Source: Stenopsyche tienmushanensis (lineage: Eukaryota > Arthropoda > Insecta > Trichoptera > Stenopsychidae). Taken from it: a DNA stretch of 64,000 nucleotides. The DNA lies in contig WACJ01000522.1 in assembly GCA_008973525.1 (NCBI GenBank), forward strand, positions 1,364,001 to 1,428,000, written 5' to 3'. Every line of letters begins with the position of its first letter. The first letter of the stretch is position 1. The position numbers were made by a program, and so were the translations under genes. Positions 42,171-53,639 of the stretch are shown piece by piece. The notes below the pieces were generated by a model, which was not told the DNA's origin, made no database searches, and was given only the letters and a program-made list of their open reading frames with translations.

Positions 42171-43529
42171 TCTTCCGAACTGCGTTACGTTCTCTATCTG
42201 TCTCTGTTTGTCTCCGAGTTCAATGTACAAGAGTGCTCTATCTGAATAAGTGGAGGGAGATCCCAGGCCCTACGATAGTACTCCTTTAGGAGTTAAGAAG
42301 ACTTTTTTTGTGAATTATAAAGTGAATTCAATTAAGAATTTATAAGTATAAAATATCATTAAATTATAGTTCAAATTATTATAAAAGCAAATACCCCGTT
42401 CCTCTTAAAACAAATTTCATGTCTGAAAATATTTGCTCATATGTTGAACCAAATGCGGACAGAATGTCAGAACCAATTTTAGCCTTTGCGCAATAACGGT
42501 TGAACTTTTAAAATCAATCATCCCGAAATTGAATTGTCAATTTTATGATATTGAAAATATTGCAAATCTAAAACATGTTCTTCTATTTCGTCGGGCTTTA
42601 TTATAAAAGCAAACATTTCGCCGTGCTTCTGAAAACTTTTAAATCGACTTAGTAAAGCTTAAAGCTTAGTATAGCTTAGTAAATAGAACAAACGTCTCAA
42701 TAATTATTTTTCATAAATTTACTACAGTTACAAACACCTTAATTAACAATATTATATCGATTTAATTGATTCCTTGCTAAATACTTAGTGCGATGTGAGA
42801 ACCGCCAAATGTTCATTATCCAAGAGCATTTGATAGTAATGCACCACAGAGCAAACATGAATGTGTGATTATGATACAAGCTAAATCAATATGTTTCAAT
42901 TGTCGAATTTCATGTGTAAATTAATTATAGCACGTCGTCATTTGATTATTATGATGTTTCGCAGAGCCTCAGGCTGACATTCAATCAAAAATACATATTA
43001 ATAGACCGAAAATTCGATAGCCGGTCGAATATTTAGTTTAGTTATTCAATGGGAATATATTATTAAATGTTTTTGCGAGATAAACAGCCAATTTAATGGG
43101 TTTTTTGCATTCGACAATTAATTAAAGCAACAAGTGGCAACAACGAAGATTTAATTGAGTTAAAATGGATACACTTAGTCTGGTGCTTTAACAAAATTAA
43201 TTATGCCAAGAGAATACATATCTGTTAAATGTCACAAATTATAGATATTTATTATCCCTGGGTATTTTTGCGTGTGGATTGAACAATTTATGTTTGATTA
43301 AAATGGAAAGCTTTAAATTATCTAGCTATTTATAGTGACATAAAGCGGGGCGCCCTCACTTCCACATGTTCTTGAAGGCGGATGTGCTCGCACGCGGGTT
43401 CGTTCTGCATTCGGGCCGCATTGATACCGAGCGGTGGAATGGAAGTGGTCGGATGCCGATAGAAATAATGCTGGAGTTTAGGTGGGTGTTTCAATCTACG
43501 GTTCCTGCTCACAAAACAATAGAGTAACA
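42171..43529. other. AT-rich intergenic DNA; GC-rich patch at 43340-43500
   Basis: TTAATTA/TAATTA words are frequent between 42700 and 43330. The GC-rich patch has no recognised motif on either strand. Confidence 0.4.
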
Positions 43530-43695
43530 CGAACCACTGGGATAATGATGTAGAGTAGACATGTGTGAAAGAAGCCTCGATGGCTTGTTCATAAAATACT
43601 GCTGGAGTAGTCCAGTTAATATGAGTTGAGTACGCGACTTACCATGTGTCACACACTCGTAAAGTGGAATGTGAAACTGATTATATTACAGGAGG
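43530..43695 (-). repeat. leader-repeat fragment, reverse
   Basis: Equivalent to 38600-38760: GGGATAATGATGTAGAGTAG, TGCTGGAGTAGTCCAGTTAA and the degraded hairpin. It meets the forward copy below head-to-head. Confidence 0.65.
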
Positions 43696-44345
43696 AGAAA
43701 AACAGACGACAGACAGCGACTAACTGGATTGGATGATAATTAAATATGCGACTCCATTTTTTGCGCTGCTGTATGGTCTGCTCCGGGTTACCCAGAGTTG
43801 CGTGCAGAGCATCCAGGCACCCAATAAGAAGCGAGTTTTCTGCAGGAAAACCAGCTACAAACTATTGCACTCGAGGGTGCGGCGGAGGAGAAAAGACAAA
43901 GATTCAAGCTAAAGTTCAATGGAATACTACCACGGATTCCTAACCTTCAGTTTGAAAGAGACTGCAGCAGCTAACGGACTGCAGGGGATACCCCTTCCTC
44001 ATGGTACTCATATCGGTTCGGTCATTTGTAGTACCTAGCCACGGAGATGAGCCTAAAACTGTTTCTCCCCTATATACCTAGGCTGTTGAAGATAGTCGTG
44101 ATGCCTTTGACACAATTTCTACCAACTACTATAATCGGCTGTTCCACACACACCTTTATGGGTACGCAGCATAGGGTGACCTGCGTACCCAACTGCGTTT
44201 GATGAGAAAATCGACGAGGTTACTTTCGAGTACCTCTACTCCACATTATTACCCAAGGGATTCAACCGTTGCCCACAGGCGTAGGGTTGGAACCACCGCT
44301 GGAGTTTATGGGTAGGCATTGTAGGAGTCTAACATTCACTCGGGT
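43696..44345 (+). repeat. LTR-element internal domain, forward
   Basis: Runs from GACAGACAGCGACTAACTGG through GCTGCTGTATGGTCTGCTCC, the GGGTGCGGCGGAGGAGAAAA block, CTAGCCACGGAGATGAGCCT, the hairpin 44160-44190 (GGGTACGCAG pairs perfectly with CTGCGTACCC) and the GATGAGAAAATCGACGAGGT block. No primer site or LTR attached. Confidence 0.75.
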
Positions 44346-44509
44346 TCAAAGGGGCGTTAATTTGTCTGGGGATCACATTGGACGAGAGGAACAGTTTTTG
44401 CGATCCTTGTCTCCCACGCGATGACTTCGTATTTTACTGACCGAGGTTTATTAGGAGCACCCGGATAATTTTCACGACTGTCCTGCTTTCATCCGTAGGT
44501 TAGCAGAAC

Positions 44510-44815
44510 TAAGATCAGCATTACCGTTCGAACAGCCTAAACCGTTCTCTCATCTATGTCAAGACTGATGAGGACGGTGGTGAGCCTTTGACATAGTCTC
44601 CACCAACTACTGTAACAAGGCTGTTCCACACAACCTTTTATAGGTGCGTAGCACAGGATGACCTGCGTACCCAACTTATGTTGAGCAAACCGACAAGGCT
44701 ACTTTCGCGCACCTCTCTTCTATATCATTACCTCATTTCAACCGTTGCTCACGAGCGTAGGGTTGGCTGCCCCGTGGGCTTTTATGGGTGGGCATCGTGG
44801 AGTCTAACACTCACC
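44510..44815 (+). repeat. second, partial leader repeat in tandem
   Basis: Starts again at GTTCGAACAGCCTAAACCGT and runs through the hairpin (44642-44672) to TATGGGTGGGCATCGTGGAG. It lies about 170 bp after the preceding copy in the same direction. Confidence 0.7.
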
Positions 44816-45114
44816 GATGCAGGCGTAGAAGGGAGAAGCTGTGCAAAAGGCAAAACTACTATCCTTAACTACATAATGTGCACAGAGAAGAATAGTTGTA
44901 TATCTTATTACCTCCTCCTCCATCGTACCATCAGGTGCACCTTAATCGGAAATTAATCTTCCTCTTGGTACCTTGCCTCATCTGGAAAACGCGTAGTGAA
45001 ACGGGTAGACACCTGGAAGCTCTGCACGTAGCGCGCTTAAGAATCTAAAGATAAATGGAAGGCGCATTAGTGGGACTAATCGGGAACCCCCGGGCTATCG
45101 GGTATGGACTCTGT
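44816..45114. other. repeat-flank DNA, not classified
   Basis: A moderately GC-rich flank between leader and LTR-like sequence. No motif. Confidence 0.35.
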
Positions 45115-45395
45115 CAACAAAGAGTCCAAAATACTGATAAGTTGCTGTCTGCTCGATAACACTTTTTATTTATGGAGTGAAAGGTTACAGCTTCGAGTTT
45201 GCGGGAAGGACATCTTCTTGTAGCCAAGGTTAAACGATTAAGACAGTGCACGTGCAATGCATCCGCTGGATGACAGAATATGTTGCTGTTAAATTGACAC
45301 ATTGTGTCTGAAGAGAGACTGAAAGATGTCGCTACTACTCTGGCGAAATACATTTGCACAGTACAATAGCGGCATTGCGTGGGGAAACCATTTCA
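45115..45395 (-). repeat. diverged LTR, reverse
   Basis: The minus-strand order matches the common LTR: AGCGACATCTTTCAG reversed near 45320, a degraded LTR hairpin, GCTACAAGAAGATGTCC (CAGCCAAGG region reversed at 45216-45235) and the AATAAAAAGTG polyadenylation block near 45155-45175. Clearly more diverged than the other copies. Confidence 0.6.
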
Positions 45396-46823
45396 CTCAC
45401 ACAACACCTGTCTACTTGATTTTATTTCTACATGATGGTGTCCTTGAATTATTTATATTTTTTATATTATAATTAGAATATGATTGCTACACAACCCCTA
45501 AAATTGGCACACAATAAAAACCAAATTTTGTCAAAATCCAGGATCCGATACAATAAAGGGAAGAATTCATAGAGACGAGGCTTGTCGCGTCCGATGATTA
45601 CGATTAACATCTAATCGATATCCAATTAGGCTCTTCGGTACCCCCGCCCTGATTGGAATGGTCCCGAATATTATTATTAGCGGAAATTATGTAAAGTTTA
45701 ATTGAATCGTCGCACGTTGCCCATCATATTCATAAAAAATAACGGTAATTCGATTTCACAAAAGAGGAATTCTCTCGAAATTGAAGTGCGTCGTTAAATC
45801 CAAATTGAATTTCGAAAGACGCACAAAAAATATTTCATCGAAAAGAATATTCATTGATAGAGCGATCGCGTTGCGTGTAAATGACCCCCTCCCACGTGGC
45901 CCCTGTCTCTCGTCTAGCGCCGCGTATGTGCGTACACGCGTACGCGCGTACTCGGCGTATGTGCGTACGTACGTGTCAAATGTTTATTTGATTATTACCT
46001 CCACGGCCGACCGAGCTAAAAAATGATTATTTGACATGTGCGGAATATTTGCGTATCGAAATATGTTTACGCGACGAAAGTGTTTGCTTATTCAAAATGA
46101 TAATACCGGCATACACACTACGCCACAAATGTGCGCATTGTGTATGGACGCTACTGGCATCTCCTCATTCTTTACATTTTTATGGAAGTATTTTTTCTCT
46201 TATTTCCGATCGTGTGCTCACTTTATAATACAGCATACGGAAAAGCATTTCCTATCCGAAATAAAAGTGTAAAAGCATGTCTAACACGTCAAAGAAACGT
46301 CTATGAAACAACATTTCCTGTAAAAATATTATGACAGGCTTCCGAAAATTAGCTTTTGGGCTTTATTAAAGTAATAATATGAAGAAATTAAAGGTAATAT
46401 TATATTTTCAACGGAGTGATAACGAATCAATTAGTCTATAATAGCCATATCCAAACTTTTTTAATCGCATACCCCGAAGACGAAAATAATTATAAACTTT
46501 ACCCCTTTAATATATGTGTGTGTAATGGAGTTTTTATGTGATGGTGTGTAGTCGAAAATTTTACTATTAATATTTTTTTGTCATATATATCATAGAAATG
46601 CTGCGCGCATGCGTCACTAGCATTAATCAACCACAAGACCCAGTAGCTTGTCGATTTTATTATATATTATACAAACACATATTTTAGCTAACAATTTCTA
46701 TTAACAAATGGAAAAAAATCGATGCATAAATTCACCTCTTTACACATTCAACATTCCTCAAAGTCTTCTAAGGTCTTGCCGCAGGTTTTGTTAAAGTTTA
46801 GAAGCAAAAAAGTGTTTACAATA
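45396..46823. other. intergenic DNA with an alternating purine-pyrimidine tract
   Basis: 45925-45972 is dominated by GTACGCGTAC/GCGTATGTGCGTAC steps, an alternating tract with Z-DNA potential. ORFs around 45781-46334 overlap it and have no domain. Confidence 0.45.
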
Positions 46824-47210
46824 TGATTCAAATATAATCCGGAATTATCTTGTACAACGCGGTAGTTTATTGCTTCAGACCACTTGCAGCATAGGATCCA
46901 AAATAATATATCTCCGCGAATCCGTTTTACTTCAGTATAGTGCATCGCTAAACGTTTCTCAAAACAAATTGCGTACACAAACAATGCAAGCACTAATTTA
47001 AAAACGTTCACAAAAATACTCACAACAACTCCCCAAAGTTTCATTACAATCGGACGAATGCTATAAGAACTTATACGAGACAAACGGACAACAGACATTC
47101 ACTTTTATGTATAGAGCAATATAAAAATATCAATGGATTGTATTATTTTTCTAGATAGTTCCCTTCATTAGAAATACATTTATTCCATCGGATAGGAAGC
47201 TTCTTGTTCC

Positions 47211-47662
47211 TGTAGCGTGGACGATTTACCATCCCGACGTAGTAGCGCTGTTAATCTGAACAAATTTAATTCGCCAGATTAATAGCGACATCTTCCGTCT
47301 CTCTTCGGGTGCAATTTGTTATTTTAACAGCGCCATCTCTTGTGGTCATACGGAGACATTGCACCTGCATTGTTGTCGATTGGGTAGTGATGCGCAGGAG
47401 GCGGGAGTCGGATTAGTCGCCGGTTAGCCTTGGCTGCGGAAGGATCGTCCCTCCTGCAGGCAGATCTCTCTCGTGTGGAATAAATATTATAGTTATTTAG
47501 AGAAGAGTCTTTTTATTCGATACCTGACTACTTCTATCCCTCCGCTCAACTACATAGACTATTACTCGACGCATGCAAGTATGGACATCTTAGAGAGCAT
47601 TTGATAGCGGGTCATGGCGCTGGTACTCTGCCCCGTGAGCGTTCCCACTCCACTACGCAACC
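47211..47662 (+). repeat. full-length LTR (about 450 bp) adjoining a primer site
   Basis: Begins TGTAGCGTGGACGATTTACC and ends CCACTACGCAACCA, immediately before the primer site. It contains the hairpin arms GGGTGCAATTTG (47308) and ACATTGCACCTG (47357-47368), a CTCTCTCGTGTGGAATAAAT polyadenylation block (47465-47484) and CTTTTTATTCGA. This copy fixes the LTR boundaries used for the others. Confidence 0.85.
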
Positions 47663-47664
47663 AC

Positions 47665-47678
47665 TGGTGTCAGAAGTG
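47665..47678 (+). other. primer-binding site, tRNA-Leu
   Basis: TGGTGTCAGAAGTG two bases after the LTR. The leader that follows (GTAGTTGCGCGTGAGTGCTC, TTTGGACTATAAAGTGGGCG) matches those after the primer sites at 39222 (reverse) and 53788. Confidence 0.85.
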
Positions 47679-47845
47679 ATAATTATAGTGTATTTGCGTA
47701 GTTGCGCGTGAGTGCTCCTGAGGACCAAGTTTGGACTATAAAGTGGGCGATCCCAGAACTCGAATAGACTTTCTTCGTCTTTTGTTACGATAATGAACCT
47801 CGCTGTCATCTAGCAGCTGGCAGTAGTAGGCTGCATTCACTATCT

Positions 47846-47873
47846 GTCTGTCTGTCTATCTGTCTGTCACGTA
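47846..47873 (+). repeat. (TCTG)n microsatellite at leader end
   Basis: CTGTCTGTCTGTCTATCTGT then CTGTCACGTAGAAA. A similar run ends the leader at 38470-38490 (reverse), so it is probably part of the LTR element. Confidence 0.7.
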
Positions 47874-48064
47874 GAAACTCAATCAATAAAGTACCTTTCC
47901 AGATCCAAAATACCGTACCATGGTAGCGAACGTATATTTTAGAGATATGTGTGTAAGTAATCCTTCTTCGACCTTCTTACTACTGATATCATGCTCTGTG
48001 CTGCTCATGTCGGTCTGTGATTAAAAAAATCAAAATTCCGGGTTATATTTGAATGTACCTCGTA

Positions 48065-49160
48065 TTAATATTAAAATGATGTTAAATTTCACCAAGCATA
48101 CGCGCTTCCAATCAATCATATTTAATTTCCATATCGAAGTCATATCAATCTTGATTTTTAAAATAAATAAAATCCATCAATCAGAGTTAAACGAATGAAC
48201 TGAAATTTTATTATGTAAGATATAAAATACATTGAAAGCATATTTGGTTGATAGGGATATAGTAAAACATTGATTTTATAGTCGCAGACGCTACTGTGTC
48301 ACATATTCATGAGATAGAGGCTCATCTTACAATCTGCTCGAGAATGCGCTTTGATATGCAATTGCAGAAGTGGAAGAATTGCATCGCTGAAAGAAGCAAA
48401 TAAAAATGCAGCCAAGGCACTGTAAAGTTCGCGATGTGTCAGCGCTCTCGTATTGACTTTTCAACTGCATATCCCGGATTATAAAATTACTAAGGCGCTT
48501 CTGCAGGAAATGCCTCAGCAAATTGCTATTGGATTTAAGTTTTAGGCTGTGAGATTTTGGAGGTATTGTGCCTGTGAATATGAGTTTTCAAAATCAACTT
48601 TTACCGGCGGGTGTGGGGAAGGCTCCTTACAGGCTTTGTGATCTTCCAGGGAAACGCGAACAAGCTTTAAAGGAAAATGGATAACGATCCCATCCTACTT
48701 ATATACTAAAAGATAAAATATAAACACTACAAGTGGTTCCAAAAATGCTCTTAAAAGGAAGTGCTCCTTTGCTTAGAAAACTTCAATGCGCGTATATGTA
48801 GAATCATATTTCATTAAGCCTATTTGGTGAAATTAATTTTAAGCAAGTACTATCTGGAGGCAGATTCCTGTAATATGTTTTTTCTTATTATATTCTGATA
48901 ATATCTCATTTATTTTTCGACGAACGGCATAATAAGCAAAGAATCACTGATATGGCGGTAAAATAAATATGTTCATAAGTGTCCATAAAGTGATCAAAAA
49001 ACGCAAGGATCACTTGGGATATAATATATGCTATCAAATGTCAATATAGTAATTTAGATCCGGATATAAAGAACCTCAAGAAGAAATAAGTTATTTTGAA
49101 TTTAGAACCGAATATGGAAACAGATGGAGACGTATTTGAGATAAGCATGGATTCAGGGCC
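48065..49160. other. AT-rich intergenic DNA
   Basis: No supported feature; the 48327-48521 reverse frame has no motif. Confidence 0.45.
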
Positions 49161-49245
49161 ATCCAAGTGTGACGCCTAGATGTCAGCGCTATATAATGTG
49201 TCGACATATTTCAAATGACATAAGCCATTTTGCTTATATGCCATA
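49161..49245 (+). repeat. family F repeat, short copy
   Basis: CGCCTAGATGTCAGCGCTAT, then TTTCAAATGACATAAGCCAT, matches 37408-37470. Confidence 0.6.
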
Positions 49246-49411
49246 TGAATTAATTGAGTATTAATATGAACAATGATTGTTAATTCTAGAGAACTTATAA
49301 TATCTGATTTTTTTTTAAATAAAACAATTTTGACGTCAATAATAAGGGAGATAAATATTATAAATACCAAAAAACAATAATTAACATTTGAAAGTCAATT
49401 ACATACCCGGT

Positions 49412-50106
49412 AAATAACTAGTAGGGGATCATAACGGTAAATTTGCTTAGTCCCGCGTATTTGTCGACCATTTTGTTCAGTCACAGTGAATTCTTCCGAT
49501 GGAGAAGTCGTCGCGCACTCCCGTTCATGCAATACCGCCGCTAATATCCATCGGAATCTCGTGGAAGTTTATGATAGTGATGTGATGAGTCGACAACGTG
49601 TCACTAAGTGGGTTGGGTCTTTCAGCGAAGAGATTATCAGTAATTTCAGACGAACTTGTACAAAAGATTGAAGAATAATACGAAATTATCACAGTGTGAT
49701 ACTTGACGAACCTCACGAAGAGTTTCCTGGCATTTCTCGAAGTCGAAAAAAATGATTACAAGAATATTTGTGTGAGATGGGTTTCAAGAATGATCATACC
49801 GGAGGAACGTTTTTATCGCGTGACTACCACGCATGATTTTATTAAATTAGAATTTGACGGGAGATGTGACGTGGGTGTGTCATTACACCTCAAAATCTAA
49901 TAGACACACATAAAAGAGGTGGCTGGAGCGCGCGACGACCTTTCCATTGGAAGAGTTTAGTATGACTGAACAATATAGCCGACAAACACGTGAGACCAAA
50001 CAAATTGACTGTTAGCATCCCTTATACTCGTCAAGTGCGACAACTTCGAAACAAAACAAATCCCCTAGCCTCTGAAGCCTTTTAAATCTTACTTTCTGGG
50101 TGACCC
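49412..50106. mobile_element. snap-back mariner (family A) with two inverted 5' ends
   Basis: The left part (49439-49535) and right part (50007-49912, reversed) both hold the 5' non-coding region of family A (CAGTCACAGTGAATTCTTCC and its diverged reverse). The right end finishes with the terminal repeat, read inward GGGTCACCCAGAAAGTAAGA. The middle carries broken transposase in forward sense. Both ends are therefore 5' ends, giving inverted repeats of at least 100 bp instead of about 30. Confidence 0.7.
49486..49900 (+). pseudogene. mariner family A transposase, N-terminal scraps
   Basis: Reads AANIHRNLVEVYDSDVMSRQ then RVTKWVGSFSE (49541-49633, first helix-turn-helix), then MTNLTKSFLAFLE and, shifted, CVRWVSRMIIPEERFYRVTT (49770-49833, linker), ending near CDVGVSLHLKI at 49900, the degraded first catalytic site. 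Frameshifts and loss of the catalytic domain make it inactive. Confidence 0.7.
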
Positions 50107-50359
50107 TAGTAGTTGCATTTTAAATTGGTAACACTAGATTTGATTGGAAAAAAACTTCTTGCCGATTAAATTTAACTACTGAATAAGAGCATTCTGTGTT
50201 TGAAATTCCATAAAAATAAATAAAAATAAGGAGAAGAGTTAGGGGCTTAAGCTTTATCCAATTTAATCGCCAGATGCGACTTCAAGCGATCTGATTTTCT
50301 TTTTGTTTTGAAGCGTTCATGAGATTCTAAAGATCAATAATATGGCATTAGTCTGTTAA

Positions 50360-50747
50360 CTAAGTCTATTGACCAAGTATTAGTATAGTGAATTAAATCC
50401 TGAACTCTTATTATAAAGGTTCGGATTCAAATCCAGATTCTGGAAAAAAAATCTCAACCTGGATTTGAAAAAGAAAATGCTGAGGCGAGTAATAAAGTTG
50501 TGCAGGGACACCAATGAGCTAGTGATTGAATTTGCAATAATTGTTAAATGCTATATTATATATAGTGATAATATCGCTACTCTCTCATAGATTCTCTCCT
50601 CTCCTACTGTTTCAAATAATCCTATCCTTACATTGCCACGTGTGTAAATTAAATGGGAAATCACCACATTAAATCCTTTCTCTAGTAAAATCTCCTATGG
50701 AAATCGCCTACGTCCGGTGGTTCGGATATGGCACATTAAGAAGAAGA
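50360..50747 (+). mobile_element. tRNA-derived SINE with target duplications
   Basis: AGTCTGTTAA at 50350-50359 is repeated at 50748-50757, bracketing 388 bp. Near the 5' end TAGTATAGTGAA (50381-50392) resembles an A box and GGATTCAAATCC (50424-50435) a B box, at tRNA-like spacing. The 3' end is (AAG)n. It is transcribed by RNA polymerase III in active relatives and moved by a LINE; no protein is encoded. Confidence 0.8.
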
Positions 50748-50757
50748 AGTCTGTTAA

Positions 50758-51839
50758 AAATAACGAGTTTTTATATACATATAGCTTAAGTGAAATTAAA
50801 ATAAATTTGCCGATAGATTATAAATTGAGCTGGTATATGCTTTTCTGATGAAATCCTCATTATCTTATGAATAAATTGTAAAGCGACTTTGATTCACTCT
50901 GTAGGGCTCACCTTTACAGCAATGGACGTCATAATGAGAGCTATTTAATGAGTATATTAGGGAGAATTAAGACGGATTATCTTGACGTCACAAAGATACG
51001 GTTGCCACGGGAACAGGGCCAAACGGTAACATTGCGTGGTCCCGGAATTGGGCGATAACCTCGCGCCAATTAATCTTGTTTATTTTTTAATTCCCCTAAT
51101 GCGAAAAGAATAAAAAGAACAAGAATGGGATGCGTGACGAAAAATACGGCAAGGTTGACATAATAGAGGAGGAATTCGAAGGGGCAGGTAGCTGATCAGG
51201 TGATTGGATTAAAACGGAAGAATTGGGTTGGGAAGATGGATTTATGTAGGAAGCTGTTTTATTAATGAAATTTCCTTCCGGCAATTGGAAGAAAGATTGA
51301 ATGTCTACTGATAGTTGAAGAACGACGTTAATTTTCCTCCACCATTGCTAGCAATTACTTTTCCAAATTGTTTTTATTTAGAGCGGGTACTTGATTCGAT
51401 GAAAATTACCCATTTGATTCCATTACTAAGCGGATGGTATTAGATTTATTATAGCGATCTCGATACAACCTTATAAGATGCATTTAAAGCACACAGAATA
51501 GGAATCCTTGATTTTGGGATGATTTCCTTAACTTAACGTCACATTAATGTCAAAAGTATTTTTTATCATAATGATTAAAGCTTTTATTAATTAGGATAAA
51601 TTCACCTTGTGTGTTAATCTAGAATACGAGAAGATAAAGATGTAATAGCAACGATGGAATTTACTCTAAAGGAACCTAATTAATGTTTCATAACTGGTAT
51701 CATAATTGGAAACGTGTATGAAATGTTCAATTAGCTGCTATCGAATTATGTACTAATTCGGAGACAAAGAAAATGCGAATCAAATACTTTATCTAAAGAT
51801 AAATTTAATATTAAAGTATCACATATTGATTTGAAAGGT
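50758..51839. other. unique DNA with CRE- and X-box-like sites
   Basis: TGACGTCA, a full CRE/CREB palindrome, is at 50983-50990. GTTGCCACGGGAAC, close to the RFX X-box (GTTGCC-AT-GGNAAC), is at 51001-51014. TTAATTA-rich DNA follows. No coding region is seen, so a regulatory role is conjecture. Confidence 0.35.
50983..51014. promoter_or_regulatory. CRE palindrome next to RFX X-box-like motif
   Basis: Two strong consensus matches 10 bp apart in otherwise AT-rich unique DNA. Known roles of such sites are CREB/ATF and RFX binding; occupancy here is unproven. Confidence 0.25.
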
Positions 51840-52185
51840 CTTAACCAATATCAAAGACGAGCTAGATTCTACTCTGGGAGGAGTCTGTTCCTTCGTTTTC
51901 AATAGTAAAATATTGGGTGGCAGAACATAAATGAGGCTGTACGAGCTGTCAAGACGAACACCGCACCAAATAAGGTGACCTACACCAAAAATGATGAAGA
52001 AAATCCATAAAATGGTATGGGATGTCTGTCGATTAAAAGTGCGTGAACTAGCAGATCCCTGTAGCATTTTCAAAAAGTGCAATATATTGCGTATATACTA
52101 AAAATTTGGATATGAGAAAGCTGTGCGCAAGATGGGTGCCGCGTTTGCTCACAAAGATAAACTAAAAAATCTGAAGATGTGACTT
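51840..52185 (+). pseudogene. mariner family B transposase, N-terminal half
   Basis: Reads IKDELDS, then SVPSFSIVKYWVAE-K-like codons (51877-51930), a region matching PNKVTYTKNDEENP-IKWYGM (51960-52025), LKVREL (52036-52053), YILKIWI-like, MRKLCARWVPRLLT (about 52112-52153) and a frayed end. Both helix-turn-helix parts of the DNA-binding region are represented; the catalytic domain and terminal repeats are missing. The reverse 87-codon ORF over it is a shadow. Confidence 0.7.
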
Positions 52186-53639
52186 CGCAAGAATTATTGA
52201 TTTCAATCAATATGTTAACATGAAAATGTTAAAAAATAATCACTTTATGGTATTAAAAAAATTTGAAGATTAATCGCTGGGTTTTGCATTAACACATCTT
52301 TTTCGGGAAACTTAGATCGCTCAACCAATATGGGATCGTGTACAAGTGCAAGTTTTAATTTAAAAAAGACCCCGCATAAGATGTGTCAACTTTCGTGCAA
52401 AGATGCAGAGGTAAAATAATGAGTATTGAATTAAATATGTTTGATGCCGTATTGAAAATTTTTCACCGCTAAAAGCTGAAAAGGCAGTCAGCCAGTTAAA
52501 AAAGTGTTGGATATAAGGCTTTCGTAGACGATAGAAAAGTTTGAAGTAATCCGGAGTGAAGATGGCGTGATGTCTTATTTTATTTAAAAAGCAGAAGAGA
52601 ACGATAACGGCGCAGAAAAGCCATAAACGTGGTGAGTTGCCAAGTTCGAAAGCGCCGAAAGATGACCAATTCCGGGCACGTGTGTCACAAGTATGAAAAC
52701 ACCACGTGTCATTTGTCCGCTACGTGACGTTTGGGAAACTCACTTCTTCTCATAGTGCGGGCTTATTTAAATTCAGCCGACTTTTTGTGTAACGGTCATC
52801 GTTTGTCTGCTATCAGTCTTGCTTTTTTCTTCTTTTTAATTAAGTCTAAAAAATGTCATTTTTTCTCCGGATAAAGTATGTGGATCATCAACCCAATTTG
52901 AATCCCTCTCTTACATCACTCAACAGTTCATCAAGCTCAACTCTTTTTAAATAATATTATGCAGCTTTTTGAAGATGGTAATCATTTGAGAGGGATTTTT
53001 AATATCTAAGTAATTTGTATAAAGTTTCTGCGTTACAAATTTAGCGACGTCTACCGAAACCTTAGCCACATTGTATTGAAAGTAAATTATGTTTATTCAA
53101 CAATAATTAACATAAACTACTTGTAGATAAAAAATCAGCTTTGTATAATTTAATTTAATGCCGATATGCACAATAATTCAGGTTTAGAAAAAAATTATCA
53201 ATGTCCGCAACGTTGAAAGCTTGATATATTACAATTTTTCTGATTTACTATTTCAATAAGGTCGAAATTATAAGGAGTATTCCATTTCATTCTGTCAACA
53301 TATAATCACAAAATTAATTTTAAATTTGTTATTATAATTTTCCATAGAGCTCCAAATACAAAATATCATGTTAAATGCTAAGAAAGCTAAAAGTTATATA
53401 ACTTTAAAGTTAAAAGGTACTTTACAGAAACTTTTCAGAACATTTTGTTCAACGAAAAGATAGCCAATAAAAAATAACTCAATTATTTACACAAATTTAA
53501 TAAAGTGTACTATGGGGAAAATAGCATTACCGCGCGAAGCTTCTGTTAAATTGTTCAATGCAGATGCAATGCGCCATATTAACAGAAATTTCTTCTTGTC
53601 TCCTCTAAATAGGAAGAAAAATGTGAACGTGTAGGAAAC
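52186..53639. other. AT-rich intergenic DNA
   Basis: A mixed-composition stretch at 52560-52800 has paired CACGTG-like words but no gene. Nothing else recognised. Confidence 0.45.

Larger units (their letters stand above)
46824..48062. mobile_element. TIR element (GATTCAAATATA family) carrying an LTR
   Basis: The left end GATTCAAATATAATCCGGAA (46824) and right end AAAATTCCGGGTTATATTTG (48032-48051, followed by the CCTCGTA terminus) are inverted partners 1.2 kb apart. The 116-codon minus-strand frame at 46748-47098 spans the left end and has no motif, so I do not call it a transposase. An LTR with primer site (47211-47678) is inserted in the middle. Confidence 0.6.
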
